Shown here one piece after another: positions 1 through 10,156 of a stretch of 64,000 nt of DNA. Position numbers and translations under genes: made by a program. The notes beneath the pieces are model-generated. The model ran no database searches. It was given only the letters and a program-made list of their open reading frames with translations, and was not told the DNA's origin. The stretch comes from Acetatifactor sp. Lineage in GTDB: Bacteria; Bacillota; Clostridia; Lachnospirales; Lachnospiraceae. The stretch spans positions 1 through 64,000 of the forward strand of contig JAEEVF010000010.1 of the NCBI GenBank assembly GCA_016290775.1, read 5' to 3'. Every line of letters starts with the position of its first letter. Position 1 is the first letter of the stretch.

Positions 1-405
<405 letters not shown>

Positions 406-710
406 TTTTTTCCAAGCACGGACCAACGTATTGTTAATCTGGCTTTTACTGTTTAAAGTTTTAGGTATTCGTTCTCAAAAATCTTCTGAGATCAGGCTGC
501 CTAAGAGCCTTATCTCTGGAATCTTTCGAGGTTGCATTGTTGTTCACTTATCAAGGTACGAGCAAGGCGGGACTTTGTGCAAACCGTTTTGGGAAAGCTT
601 GCTTTCACAAAAACGGGTTTGTGCAAAGGCTCATTGTGCGACAGCACATAACGAGCAAACTTGCTTTGCGAGTTATCGCCTTGCGAGTTGACTGCCTTCA
701 TTTGCGACAG
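406..710 (-). other. rRNA operon leader (transcribed spacer) with a long hairpin
   Basis: This is the stretch between the rRNA promoter and the 16S 5' end. It holds no credible gene; short open frames here are chance. At 573-629 there is an imperfect inverted repeat: outer arms around CTTTGTGCAAAC/GTTTGTGCAAAG and a perfect inner hairpin GAAAGC-TT-GCTTTC at 593-606. Direct copies of TTGCGAGTT occur near 665-690. Leaders of rRNA operons usually carry antitermination and RNase processing signals; which role the hairpin has is inference. Confidence 0.6.
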
Positions 711-717
711 CTTCTTG

Positions 718-746
718 ATAATACCACTCTGTTTTTCACTTGTCAA
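718..746 (-). promoter_or_regulatory. Promoter of the rRNA operon
   Basis: Reading the minus strand, a perfect -35 TTGACA (741-746) is followed after exactly 17 bp by TATTAT (718-723). An A/T-rich tract lies just upstream (about 750-780) and could act as an UP element. The promoter points at the 16S gene and gives a leader of about 305 nt. Match to a vegetative sigma-A promoter is strong. Confidence 0.8.
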
Positions 747-787
747 CCACTTTTTTCAAGTTTTTTTATTTTTTCGCTCAAAAATCG

Positions 788-813
788 AAAAAGCCTTAAA
801 AACAAGGCTTTTT
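788..813 (-). terminator. Rho-independent terminator after hflX
   Basis: A 10-bp perfect stem, AAAAAGCCTT / AAGGCTTTTT, with a 6-nt A-rich loop lies about 45 bp past the hflX stop codon. It separates the hflX transcript from the rRNA promoter. The stem itself supplies the U-rich 3' end. Confidence 0.7.
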
Positions 814-859
814 CTAATCTTCTGCGCTACCGTGATAAAGCATTTTAGCAGAGAATTCA

Positions 860-2152
860 TCAAAATATTCTGAATTGTTCAAACAATTTGGCATCCCACT
901 TCGTACAATTCGCCTTCATGCGGATCCCTTCGGGAAGATATTCCGTCTCCAAAACGCTTGCGCGCTCCATAAGTTTCGATGCCTCGCCGCCAAAGTTATA
1001 GGGGAACAGGAATTCCAGATCCAGATTTCCTGCATAAAGCTTTTCGCGGATCATCTCCGAAAGCTCCTCTATCCCGATTCCGGGCGCGGCCGCCATAAAG
1101 ATCTTATCTTCCAACAGAACGGGAAGTCCTTCCTTCCCCGCAAGATCTGCCTTATTATATACGATGATCTGCGGAATATTCCCTGCGCCGATCTCCCGGA
1201 GCGTCTTTTGCGTCACTTCCATCTGCTTCTTATGATGTTCGTCGGAATAATCCACCACGTGAAGCAACAGGTCCGCATATTTCACTTCATCCAGCGTGGA
1301 GCGGAATGCCTTGATCAGATCCGTCGGGAGCTTGTGGATGAATCCAACGGTGTCCGTCAGCAAAAATGACTTGCGGTCCGCGAACTCCATGCTGCGCACG
1401 GTGGTGTCCAGCGTCGCAAAGAGCATGTCCTGCTCCATGACCGTCTTTTCCTTCTTCGTGCCGTAGCGCTCCAGCATGCGATTCATGATCGTGGACTTGC
1501 CGGCGTTGGTATATCCCACCAGCGCCACCTGGGGCAACCTTGAATCATCGCGGCGCTTACGCATTGTCTCGCGATTTCCTTCTATTTCAGAAAGCTCCTT
1601 GCGAAGTTCACTGATGCGATGCTCGATCCTTCGTCTGTCAAGTTCCAGCTTCGTCTCGCCGGCACCTTTATTCGAAAGGCTTCCGCTGGCGCCTCCCTGC
1701 CGTCCCAGCTGCTCTCTCATTCCTACAAGCCTCGGCAGCGCATACTGTAACTGCGCCGTCTCCACCTGCAGCTTAGCTTCCTTTGTTTTCGCGCGAAGCG
1801 CAAAGATATCCAGGATCAGGTTCGTCCGATCCAGCACCGGACAGTCCAGGTCCTTTCCCAAGTTTCTCATTTGCGTGGGCGAAAGTGCATCGTCGAATAT
1901 GACTTCGTCCGCCTCCTGAAACCCGATGAGCTCCTTGATTTCCTTTACCTTACCCGTCCCAACGTAAACCGCCTGATTTACGTGGTCCGCATTTTGCGTG
2001 ACAATCCCGACCGTCTTTTTCCCTGCCGCCTCCGCAAGGGCCTTCAGCTCCTTCATGGAACGCTCAAAGTCCTCCTCGCGCTCGCCAAGGTTCACGCCAA
2101 CCAGAATTGTCCTAACCTCTTCCTGCCTTGTAATTTCCGTAAACTCCGTCAT
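860..2152 (-). CDS. hflX: Ribosome-associated GTPase HflX
   Basis: HflX is a GTPase that binds the 50S subunit and can split stalled or hibernating ribosomes. The 430-residue protein has the HflX N-terminal domain, the glycine-rich linker (LGRQGGASGSLSNKGAGE region, about 149-166), a helical segment, and a G domain with P-loop GYTNAGKS (213-220), DTVG (267-270) and NKAD (333-336). Length is normal for the family. The ATG start follows AGAGGAAT. It lies 23 bp downstream of the histidine kinase gene in the same direction, so it may share its transcript, and a terminator follows. No key residue is missing. Confidence 0.95.
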   Translation of the reverse strand: MTEFTEITRQEEVRTILVGVNLGEREEDFERSMKELKALAEAAGKKTVGIVTQNADHVNQAVYVGTGKVKEIKELIGFQEADEVIFDDALSPTQMRNLGKDLDCPVLDRTNLILDIFALRAKTKEAKLQVETAQLQYALPRLVGMREQLGRQGGASGSLSNKGAGETKLELDRRRIEHRISELRKELSEIEGNRETMRKRRDDSRLPQVALVGYTNAGKSTIMNRMLERYGTKKEKTVMEQDMLFATLDTTVRSMEFADRKSFLLTDTVGFIHKLPTDLIKAFRSTLDEVKYADLLLHVVDYSDEHHKKQMEVTQKTLREIGAGNIPQIIVYNKADLAGKEGLPVLLEDKIFMAAAPGIGIEELSEMIREKLYAGNLDLEFLFPYNFGGEASKLMERASVLETEYLPEGIRMKANCTKWDAKLFEQFRIF

Positions 2153-2175
2153 ATTCCTCTTTCCAAATGATAAAA

Positions 2176-3657
2176 CTATATCTCTTCTTCCGTCCTTGCG
2201 TCAGCGCTTTCGAGTTCAAACCAGAACACCACGCCATCCGCCTTATTCTCGACACCATATGCCTGGTTCATGGATTCCATGATGGCCTTGACAATGGAAA
2301 GTCCCACGCCGCTTCCGCCGTATTCCCTCGTCCTCGCCTTATCTACTTTATAGAACTTATCCCAAAGGAACGGGAGCGACTCCTCGGGGATCGGATCCCC
2401 CGTGTTAAACACCGAAACGCGCACCTTTTCCTTTTCTTTTTCCATCTTTATATGAATTCGCTTTTCGCCCGAACAATAATGGAGCGCGTTCGATAGATAA
2501 TTCGAGAAGACCTCCTCCGTCATGAAGGCGTCCGCCCACACTTGATAAGGAGGATAATCCTCCATCTCCAGCGAAATCCCGTCTTTTTGAGCCAAAACCC
2601 TGTTCTGCTCCAGCAGGTTCCCAAGCATTGAGGTGAGATCAAACCTCTCCATCTCCACAACTTCACGCCCAAACTCCAATTGATTCAAGGTCAGGAGCTT
2701 TTGCACCATCTGATTCATCTTCACGGACTCGTCCACGATGACGTCGCAGTAATAGTCCCTGCTCTCAGGATCTTCTCCGATGCCTTCCTGCAAAGCTTCC
2801 GCATAGCCCCGGATCAGCGCGATGGGGGTCTTTAGCTCGTGGGATACGTTGGACAAAAACTCCCTTCGCATCTCATCGACCTGTTCCTTCTTTTCAATGT
2901 CTCGCTGCAACTCATTATTGGCGGTCTTCAGTTCCAAAATCGTATTTTCCAGGGAATTCGATAGCTTGTTCATGTTCTCGCCCAGAAGTCCGATCTCGTT
3001 CCGTGAGCTTCCTTCATATTTCGCGTCAAAATCCAGATGCACCATCTTTTCCGACAGGTCATTCAGCCGTAGGATCGGCTTTGTGATCTTTCCCGCCACA
3101 AGCCAGATGATCACGCCACCCAGCAGCGTCCCGATGATCCCGACGTAAAACGAAAAGCGATTTGCCAGATCCGCGCTCTCCCGGATGCTCTCCAGCGGCG
3201 TCGTCATGATAAAGGAAATGCCGGAGCTCAGCCTTCCGTACATCTCCAGATACTCAGTGCCACGCCTTGCCTTTTGAATGCGGTAGTCCTCCGCTTCATC
3301 GATGATCACGGCGTCCTCTTCCACCATACCAAAAAGATACCCCAGCAAAAGCACGCCCAGATTGTCGCCGCCATTTGTGGAGACATATTTCATCTGCGAC
3401 TCCTCGTCCATGACAAAGGCCGCGACATTGCTCTTATTGCACACGGACTCCAGCTCCGCCTGAAACTCCTCAGAGGCGTAGCTATTGTTCTCCGCGGCCG
3501 TGCGGATCGAAAGATATGCGTCATAGATGACCTTCGTCTTTTTGCTGAGGTAATATTTCTCCAAAAACAGCGTATTGACCAGCCAGCAAAGGAAGATCAC
3601 GCTGACCATCAATAATAGGAATATCAATGCGAATTGTCTCTTGATCGAGTGCTTCAT
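2176..3657 (-). CDS. Membrane sensor histidine kinase (HAMP, HisKA, HATPase)
   Basis: Sensor kinase of a two-component pair, 493 residues. Domain order: first membrane helix about 9-31, extracytoplasmic sensor region about 32-165, second membrane helix about 168-190, HAMP about 190-245, dimerisation/phosphoacceptor helix with SHELKTP (His273), and an ATPase domain with a conserved N box near NYLSNALHYC and a C-terminal GGSGVGLSIV glycine loop. It would autophosphorylate on His273 and pass phosphate to the response regulator encoded 7 bp upstream. The architecture resembles PhoR/VanS-type kinases, but the signal cannot be named from sequence. The target genes are unknown. Confidence 0.93.
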   Translation of the reverse strand: MKHSIKRQFALIFLLLMVSVIFLCWLVNTLFLEKYYLSKKTKVIYDAYLSIRTAAENNSYASEEFQAELESVCNKSNVAAFVMDEESQMKYVSTNGGDNLGVLLLGYLFGMVEEDAVIIDEAEDYRIQKARRGTEYLEMYGRLSSGISFIMTTPLESIRESADLANRFSFYVGIIGTLLGGVIIWLVAGKITKPILRLNDLSEKMVHLDFDAKYEGSSRNEIGLLGENMNKLSNSLENTILELKTANNELQRDIEKKEQVDEMRREFLSNVSHELKTPIALIRGYAEALQEGIGEDPESRDYYCDVIVDESVKMNQMVQKLLTLNQLEFGREVVEMERFDLTSMLGNLLEQNRVLAQKDGISLEMEDYPPYQVWADAFMTEEVFSNYLSNALHYCSGEKRIHIKMEKEKEKVRVSVFNTGDPIPEESLPFLWDKFYKVDKARTREYGGSGVGLSIVKAIMESMNQAYGVENKADGVVFWFELESADARTEEEI

Positions 3658-3664
3658 TACTTAT

Positions 3665-4342
3665 TTACCCCTGTTCGAGCTTATATCCCATCCCGCGGAT
3701 CGTGACGATCAGATCCCCTGCGGCGCCCATCTTACTGCGGAGCTTTTTCACGTGCGTGTCGATCGTGCGTGGCTCGCCGTAATAATCATAGTTCCACACA
3801 TGGTTCAGGATCGTCTCACGCGAAAGCGCAACGCCCTGATTCTCCATGAAATAGGTCAGAAGCTCATATTCCTTAAAGCTCAGGTCCACGGGCTCGCCGT
3901 CGATATAGCATTGATGCGCCACCTTGTCGAGCTTGATGGGCCCGCAGGTAAGCGTCTCCTCCTTGGTCAGCTTGCTTGTGCGGCGAAGGATCGCCTCGAC
4001 GCGCGCCACCAAGACCTTAGGACTAAACGGCTTGGAGATGTATTCGTCCACGCCAAGCTGGAATCCCAAAAGCTCATCCCGCTCGTCGGACCTTGCCGTC
4101 AGCAATATGATCGGCACCTTGGAATATTCCCTCACCTCGCGAAGCACCTGCCAGCCGTCCATCTTCGGCATCATCACGTCCAGAATGATCAGCGCGATGC
4201 CCTTGTCCTGAAAGAAAATGTCCATGGCCTCCTCGCCGTCGCCGGCCTCCAGCACTTCAAAGCCCGCATGATGTAAGTAATCATGCACTAGCTTTCTCAT
4301 CCTGCTCTCATCATCTACCACTAGAATTTTCAAGGCTTCCAT
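3665..4342 (-). CDS. OmpR/PhoB-family response regulator
   Basis: Winged-helix response regulator partnered with the adjacent kinase. The receiver domain has the acidic pair DD near residue 10 and the phosphoacceptor in ILDVMMPKMDG (Asp55 counted from the chosen start). A C-terminal DNA-binding domain ends in YDYYGEPRTIDTHVKKLRSK and the typical VRGMGYKLE-like VTIRGMGYKLEQG. A TTG at 4354 could extend the frame by four residues, but the ATG at 4342 has GGAA at usable spacing and starts the conserved MEALKILVVDD, so it is preferred. About 226 residues, normal for the family. Confidence 0.94.
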   Translation of the reverse strand: MEALKILVVDDESRMRKLVHDYLHHAGFEVLEAGDGEEAMDIFFQDKGIALIILDVMMPKMDGWQVLREVREYSKVPIILLTARSDERDELLGFQLGVDEYISKPFSPKVLVARVEAILRRTSKLTKEETLTCGPIKLDKVAHQCYIDGEPVDLSFKEYELLTYFMENQGVALSRETILNHVWNYDYYGEPRTIDTHVKKLRSKMGAAGDLIVTIRGMGYKLEQG

Positions 4343-4419
4343 GATAATTTCCAACCTTTCCCCAAAGCATTATGCCGCGGCTTCCTTCTCTTTCCGCCAA
4401 GTCATTTCTTCAAGCAATG

Positions 4420-5355
4420 TTATTTCTTCGCATTCTTTCCCGCGTTCTTCTCCTTGCGCTCCCTCTCCTGATCCAGGATCAGCCTCTCCACGTAAGTGTC
4501 CGCGCGAAGCCCCTCCTTCGAGGCCAGTCGCTTTAAGATCGCATTTATGTCCTCAGAGATGCGGATCTCTCCCTCCGAGCGCTTGAGCCTCGTATAATAG
4601 TCCACAAAGCCCGCACTGATGACGCCAGTAGGGATCGCGACCACGCAAACGCCCAGGAGCGATATGATGATCGCCATGATCCGCCCTCCGATGGTGATCG
4701 GGTAGATATCCCCATAGCCGATCGTCAGCACCGTGGAAAGAGACCACCAAATGCCTGCGAACGCATTGTTGAACTTATCCGGCTGGATGTCATGCTCAAA
4801 GCTGTACATGCAAAGGGACGACGCCATGAGCAGCATCGCAATCATAAAGATCGACGAAAGGATCTGATTCATTCTCTCCTTCAAAACCTCTGCCACGACG
4901 TTGAATGCATCGATCTGCGTGTTCACCTTGAAGAGACGCAGGATTCTCACGGCGCGGATCATTCGAAAGGCCACGAAGCCGATGGAATCGAGCACGGAGA
5001 AATACGATATGATCGTGAGCAGGTCCACAATGCCGTAGAAGGAAAAGACAAATGAAAAAGCCGCCTTTCCCTTGGTTTTGTCCGGATAAAGCAGATCACT
5101 GGTAAACACTCTCAGAACATATTCAATGATGAACACGATGATCGTGAACAGTTCAATCTTGTGTAATATGGGATCGAAGGGATCCATCTCATCAAAGGTC
5201 TGCAGGAAGGTCACCGTGATGCTCGTAATGATCATAATGACAATGAAAATGTCAAAGATCTTACTTGGCGTGTCCACCTGCGTTCCGATCTGTATGATGT
5301 CGAATATCCTTTTCTTTACGTGCCTCTCCTTAGCGTGACTTACCTGTTCAGCCAT
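4420..5355 (-). CDS. Voltage-gated-type potassium channel / ion transporter
   Basis: A 311-residue six-helix channel subunit of the ion-transport protein family. Membrane segments span about residues 35-230. An arginine-rich S4-like helix (RMIRAVRILRLFK) precedes the pore, which carries the K+ selectivity filter TIGYGD in VLTIGYGDIYP. A charged cytosolic C-terminal tail of about 65 residues ends in a lysine-rich stretch. It probably forms a homotetrameric K+ channel in the cell membrane. The ATG start follows a strong GGGGGAAG. It sits 60 bp downstream of feoAB in the same direction; co-transcription is possible but no functional link is evident. Confidence 0.88.
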   Translation of the reverse strand: MAEQVSHAKERHVKKRIFDIIQIGTQVDTPSKIFDIFIVIMIITSITVTFLQTFDEMDPFDPILHKIELFTIIVFIIEYVLRVFTSDLLYPDKTKGKAAFSFVFSFYGIVDLLTIISYFSVLDSIGFVAFRMIRAVRILRLFKVNTQIDAFNVVAEVLKERMNQILSSIFMIAMLLMASSLCMYSFEHDIQPDKFNNAFAGIWWSLSTVLTIGYGDIYPITIGGRIMAIIISLLGVCVVAIPTGVISAGFVDYYTRLKRSEGEIRISEDINAILKRLASKEGLRADTYVERLILDQERERKEKNAGKNAKK

Positions 5356-5415
5356 ATAGCTTCCCCCTTTTTTCCAAGTTCATTCAAGCCTTATGCCTTC
5401 TAGCCGTTTCTACCC

Positions 5416-7788
5416 TTAGAACAAACTCAAGATCCCTCTTGTGATCAGCGCGCATATCCATGCGATGCCGCACTGTGCCAGCACCATGAACAGCGCCCAC
5501 TTCTTTCCAAGTTCGCGCTTTACGGCTGCGATCGCCGCAACGCAGGGCGTATATAACAGACAAAATACCAACAGCGCGCCTGCAGCTGCCGGTACCAAAA
5601 GCCCTCCCAGGGAAGCGCCCTGGAACAACACGTTGAGCGTGGAAACAACGCTCTCCTTCGCCATAAAGCCCGTGATCAAAGCCGTTGAAATCCTCCAGTC
5701 ACCGAATCCCAGCGGCGCAAAGATCGGTGCGATCAGGCCTGCGATCCCCGCAAGGATGCTGTCCTTTGAATCTGCAACCACCGAAAGCTTCAAGTCAAAG
5801 GTCTGCAGGAACCAGATCACGATCGTTGCGACAAAGATCACCGTAAAGGCCCTTTGCAGGAAGTCCTTTGCCTTTTCCCAAAGGAGCTGTCCCACATTCC
5901 TAAGACCCGGCAGGCGGTAATTCGGAAGTTCCATCACAAACGGCACGGCCTCGCCGCGAAACAGCGTATTCTTGAACACCAGCGCCGTCAGGATTCCAAC
6001 CAAAATGCCCAGGAAATACAGTCCAACCATGATCAGACCTGCCTGTTTCGGGAAGAACACTGCCGTAAAGAAGCCGTAGATCGGAAGCTTTGCCGAGCAG
6101 CTCATAAACGGCGTCAGCAAAATCGTCATCTTACGGTCTCTGGCCGAAGGAAGCGTTCTCGTCGCCATGACGCCGGGCACCGTACAGCCAAAGCCCACAA
6201 GCATCGGCACGATGCTGCGCCCGGAAAGACCAATCCTTCGAAGGAGCTTGTCCATGATGAAGGCCACTCTTGCCATGTATCCCGTGTCCTCAAGGAGCGA
6301 CAGGAAAAAGAACAACGTCACGATCAGCGGCAGGAAGCTGACAACGCTCCCCACGCCCGCAAAGATGCCATCCAAAACCAGCGAACTCACGGTCGCATTG
6401 ACGCCCCAGGCCTCAAATGCGTTCGCCGTTACGCCTGTGAACCACTCCACGGCCATTTCCAAAAGCCCTTGGAAAAAGGCTCCGATCACGTTGAAGGTCA
6501 AAAAGAACACCAATCCCATGATCACAAGGAATGTCGGTATCGCAGTATATTTTCCCGTCAGCAGCTTGTCGATCTTGGTACTGCGCTCATGTTCCTTGCT
6601 CTCGTGCGGCTTTACCACCGCTTCCGCCACCAGCTTTTCGATGAACAGGAAACGCATGTCCGCGATGGCCGCGGCCCGATCCAGTCCACGCTCCTGTTCC
6701 AGCTGGCTAATGATATGCTCCAGCATCTCCTGCTCGTTCTGATCGAGCTTCAATGCCCTCAGCACGTGCTCATCGCCCTCCACCAGCTTGGTTGCTGCAA
6801 ATCTGGCCGGGATCCCAGCCGCCTTGGCATGGTCCTCGATCAAATGTAAAATTCCGTGCAGGCACCTGTGCACTGCACCGCCGTGATCACTGGAATCACA
6901 AAAGTCCGTTCTCTCAGGCTTTTCCTGATATTTTGCCACATGGAGCGCATGCTTTACCAACTCGTCCACGCCTTCATTCTTTGCCGCCGAGATCGGCACC
7001 ACGGGGATCCCAAGCGCAGCCTCCATGCGGTTGACGTCGATGGAACCACCGTTGCCGCGGACCTCATCCATCATGTTCAGCGCAAGCACCATGGGTACTT
7101 CCAACTCCATGAGCTGCATGGTCAGATAAAGGTTTCTCTCGATATTGGTCGCATCCACGATGTTGATGATGCCCGTGGGCTTCTCGTGAATGATGAATTG
7201 CCTTGTCACTCTCTCCTCGCTGCTGTATGGGGAAAGCGAGTAGATGCCCGGCAGGTCCGTGATCTCCGTATTTGCCCTTCCGCGGATCTCTCCGCTCTTT
7301 CGGTCCACGGTCACGCCCGGGAAGTTCCCTACGTGCTGATTTGAGCCCGTCAGCTGGTTAAAAAGTGTTGTCTTTCCGCAGTTTTGATTGCCCGCCAGCG
7401 CGAACGTAAGCTTTGTTCCCTCAGGGAGAGGATTTTCCGTCGACTTCTCGTGAAATCTGCCTTCCTCACCAAGGCCAGGGTGTTCCACCTTTTTCCGCTT
7501 TGAAGCATTGCCGGTATTAGCCGCTCCGGCAGACTCCGTAGGCGCTGCGTCGCTCTCCATCAGGATCTGCGCGGCTTCTGAAAGCCTTAGCGTCAGCTCA
7601 TATCCATGGATCCGCACTTCGATCGGATCGCCCATGGGAGCATATTTTACCACGGTCACTTCCGCCCCGGGGATCAGTCCCATGTCCAACAGGTGCTGCC
7701 TGAGCGCGCCTTCGCCGCGCACCTCCGCGATGCGCCCGCTGGCGCCGATCTGTAAATTCCCAAGAGTTTTTTCAGCAAGCTCTGCCAT
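5416..7788 (-). CDS. feoB: Ferrous iron transporter, FeoA-FeoB fusion
   Basis: Fe2+ uptake permease of 790 residues. Residues 1-77 form a FeoA (SH3-like) domain, with GLIPGAEVTVVKYAPMGDP typical of FeoA. A linker (about 78-122) leads to the FeoB G domain: P-loop GNQNCGKT (133-140), DLPG (178-181), NMMDE (238-242). A helical region and about ten membrane segments with the two Gate motifs follow (about 415-790). FeoA and FeoB are usually separate genes, so the fusion is a notable though known variant. The ABC permease stop is 4 bp upstream, so feoAB is very probably the last or near-last gene of that operon. No ferric-uptake-regulator box was recognised. Confidence 0.94.
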   Translation of the reverse strand: MAELAEKTLGNLQIGASGRIAEVRGEGALRQHLLDMGLIPGAEVTVVKYAPMGDPIEVRIHGYELTLRLSEAAQILMESDAAPTESAGAANTGNASKRKKVEHPGLGEEGRFHEKSTENPLPEGTKLTFALAGNQNCGKTTLFNQLTGSNQHVGNFPGVTVDRKSGEIRGRANTEITDLPGIYSLSPYSSEERVTRQFIIHEKPTGIINIVDATNIERNLYLTMQLMELEVPMVLALNMMDEVRGNGGSIDVNRMEAALGIPVVPISAAKNEGVDELVKHALHVAKYQEKPERTDFCDSSDHGGAVHRCLHGILHLIEDHAKAAGIPARFAATKLVEGDEHVLRALKLDQNEQEMLEHIISQLEQERGLDRAAAIADMRFLFIEKLVAEAVVKPHESKEHERSTKIDKLLTGKYTAIPTFLVIMGLVFFLTFNVIGAFFQGLLEMAVEWFTGVTANAFEAWGVNATVSSLVLDGIFAGVGSVVSFLPLIVTLFFFLSLLEDTGYMARVAFIMDKLLRRIGLSGRSIVPMLVGFGCTVPGVMATRTLPSARDRKMTILLTPFMSCSAKLPIYGFFTAVFFPKQAGLIMVGLYFLGILVGILTALVFKNTLFRGEAVPFVMELPNYRLPGLRNVGQLLWEKAKDFLQRAFTVIFVATIVIWFLQTFDLKLSVVADSKDSILAGIAGLIAPIFAPLGFGDWRISTALITGFMAKESVVSTLNVLFQGASLGGLLVPAAAGALLVFCLLYTPCVAAIAAVKRELGKKWALFMVLAQCGIAWICALITRGILSLF

Positions 7789-7792
7789 TTTC

Positions 7793-8920
7793 TCACTCTT
7801 TCCTTCCGATCAGATTTACCACGAGGCAGAGCAAAAGCCCGCCCGCGGCATAAAGAAGCATCGGGAGCATATAATGCCCACCGTTAGATCCATTCAAATT
7901 CAAGTATAGGTATGGCGGCAAAAGTGCCTGCGCCATCCAGAATTTCCGTATGTTCAAAAAGATCGGGCAAAAAACCATCATCAGAAGCGTAAGTACCGGG
8001 ATCAAAACGCCGATCCCCTCCATTCCTTTCACCAAAAGCCCGATCAGATTACAAAAAACGGCAATGCAGGCAAGGAACAGTAACAAAAACGCGATCTCCG
8101 CCCATAGTGAAGTAAACACTCCAAGGATCTTGCATGCGATAAGATAAGTCACGCCGCCGTTTAAGAGCACTACCGCCTGGAGGCCAAAGGAATAAAGGAG
8201 CCTTTTCCTTCTGGGGATCTTGTCATATACGCCATGAAGCTCATCCATCTTATGATAGAGAATCCCTGCAAGCCCGCAGATCACCAGCCAGATCGCCAGC
8301 ATGCCGCGGATCGGTGCCAAAACGTAGCTTTGCTCCGCCAGCTCTGACCCGTCCAATTGCTGCGCCTTGAAAAGATTGCCCTCCCACAGGTTCGCATGAT
8401 ATACCGAAAGGAATTCCTCCTCAGAAAGCTCCGAAAGGCCAACACGGCTCTTACAAAATTCCTTATAGACCTCGTAGACATACTCCGGAAAGATCCGACT
8501 TGTGAGCACTTCTCTCGTAAAGATCAGTGCAATGTCATCTTCCCGCTCTATCACTCTCGCAACAGGCCGCATCATCTTCTTTTGCGCAAGCTTTTGCAGG
8601 TCCTTTTCCAAGTCCTCCGGCAGGATCCAGACCGCGTCCACGCGCTGACTTTTTAGCGCATCCAGAGCCTCTTCCTCCGTGCGATACCTAAAAAAGCGAA
8701 GTACGCTCGGCTCCTCCATAAAGCGCTCCAACACAAGATCAGAAAGCGTTCCCGCCTCGGCCGGCGTATAAAGCCCGATACTCACCATGCCTGCCTCCTG
8801 CCTTGCGCCCTGACGAAGCCCAAGCACCAAGAAAGGCATCACAAGAAGGACGGCAACATAGCTTATTTTTTTGATCAGCCGCTTTTCCGTAAGCAGGCAC
8901 CATGTCATCCACCGTCTCAT
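7793..8920 (-). CDS. ABC-2 type exporter permease (second of pair)
   Basis: A 375-residue membrane protein with the ABC-2 exporter layout: one N-terminal helix (about 19-36), a large extracytoplasmic domain (about 40-195), then five or six helices to the C-terminus. It begins 3 bp after the previous permease stop and ends 4 bp before feoAB, a translationally tight operon. Together with the preceding permease and ATPase it would form an exporter; the two permeases probably heterodimerise. The substrate is unknown. Proximity to feoAB hints at metal or envelope stress but does not prove it. Confidence 0.85.
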   Translation of the reverse strand: MRRWMTWCLLTEKRLIKKISYVAVLLVMPFLVLGLRQGARQEAGMVSIGLYTPAEAGTLSDLVLERFMEEPSVLRFFRYRTEEEALDALKSQRVDAVWILPEDLEKDLQKLAQKKMMRPVARVIEREDDIALIFTREVLTSRIFPEYVYEVYKEFCKSRVGLSELSEEEFLSVYHANLWEGNLFKAQQLDGSELAEQSYVLAPIRGMLAIWLVICGLAGILYHKMDELHGVYDKIPRRKRLLYSFGLQAVVLLNGGVTYLIACKILGVFTSLWAEIAFLLLFLACIAVFCNLIGLLVKGMEGIGVLIPVLTLLMMVFCPIFLNIRKFWMAQALLPPYLYLNLNGSNGGHYMLPMLLYAAGGLLLCLVVNLIGRKE

Positions 8921-8923
8921 CTC

Positions 8924-10156
8924 TTAGCCTTCCTTTTCGATCAAACGCTTTCTTGCAAACGTCGCAATGCCAAGAAAGGCTACAAAATACAGAAGTTCCA
9001 GCCAAAAGGCCGTCGTCCTTTTCTCTAGGAGCATCGCACCCGAAAATGCGTCCAGCGCAACGCCCGTCGGAAGCACTTTTCCGATCGCTGCGATCCCGTC
9101 CGGGAAAAAGGACGCCGGGTAGATATATCCGGAAACATAGCCCATGCCGATCACGCCAAGGAACTGCAAAAGCAGGTTGGCGACAGGGTTACGAACGGTT
9201 TCATAGATTACAAAATGAAATGCCGATGCCATGAGCACGATCGGTACCAGGCAAAGCACAAGGTCTGACAAGTAAACGCGCATCTTTAAGAACGAAAAGC
9301 CGTGGGTTACGGCACCGAGTGCACAAAACGGTACCAGAACGCAGACCAGCATCATCGCAAAATAAACCAAATATTCGCAGAGCACCTGACCCACGGGCCC
9401 GATCCCGCGCAGCTTCATCCACTTTCCAAGGCTTACGTTGCGCTTTAGGAAGAAGGATGCGCTCGTGATGCCAAACAAAAAGCAAAAAAACAAAAGAATC
9501 GCGCAGAAATAATACTGTCTGAGCAAAAGGCCCTTCGAAAGACCAAGCTCCTCCAGCTCCACAAGCCTTGTCCTGCCGAGCACGTATTCGATCAGCTGGA
9601 GGTTCAGCTCATCCGTCCACTCCCAAATGTTTGAAGTGTCGCCGTGGGTATATACCATCTCCTGCATTGCGTAGATGGATCCTTGCGCCGAAGTCACGAG
9701 GCGCGAAACCAACGCCGCCAACTCTTCCATCAAGTATCCCTGAATGCCTTGTCCGCTTTCAGAAGCCACGTAAGTGATGGGCACGTCATTTCTGCCATAT
9801 ACGATCGAATCCAAAAATTCCGCGGGCACGTTGATATATGCAACCAAATCGCCCTCTCGAAAGGCTTCTTTTGCCTCTTCCTCCTCCATGGGAATGAAAT
9901 CCACCATGAGTCGGCTGCTGTCAAGGGTCTGGATCGCCGCAATGCCAAAGCCAAGATAAGTTTCGTCAACGCTCCCGACGACGCCGATCCTGTACTTTTG
10001 CTGCTGACCCGTGAGCGGCCCTTGCATCAAAAGGAAATACGCCGCAATGCCAAGACACGCAAATAAAAGCATTGCAGTAGGGAATACGCCTACTGCAAGC
10101 TTCATTGTTCTCTTTAGTTGTACGTAAAGGTATTTTGCGTATCTCACGTTATCCAC
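8924..10156 (-). CDS. ABC-2 type exporter permease (first of pair)
   Basis: A 410-residue permease with an N-terminal helix (about 20-41), an extracytoplasmic domain of about 170 residues and a C-terminal set of about six helices (215-400), as in ABC2-type YhgE/Pip-like exporters. Its ATG lies inside the end of the ATPase gene (13-nt overlap), showing translational coupling. It is similar in layout but clearly diverged from the next permease. Substrate not predictable. Confidence 0.85.
   Translation of the reverse strand: MDNVRYAKYLYVQLKRTMKLAVGVFPTAMLLFACLGIAAYFLLMQGPLTGQQQKYRIGVVGSVDETYLGFGIAAIQTLDSSRLMVDFIPMEEEEAKEAFREGDLVAYINVPAEFLDSIVYGRNDVPITYVASESGQGIQGYLMEELAALVSRLVTSAQGSIYAMQEMVYTHGDTSNIWEWTDELNLQLIEYVLGRTRLVELEELGLSKGLLLRQYYFCAILLFFCFLFGITSASFFLKRNVSLGKWMKLRGIGPVGQVLCEYLVYFAMMLVCVLVPFCALGAVTHGFSFLKMRVYLSDLVLCLVPIVLMASAFHFVIYETVRNPVANLLLQFLGVIGMGYVSGYIYPASFFPDGIAAIGKVLPTGVALDAFSGAMLLEKRTTAFWLELLYFVAFLGIATFARKRLIEKEG

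Noticed and set aside
431-873. Short open frames between 16S and hflX
   Set aside because: They lie in the rRNA leader and promoter, overlap one another and show no protein-like features.
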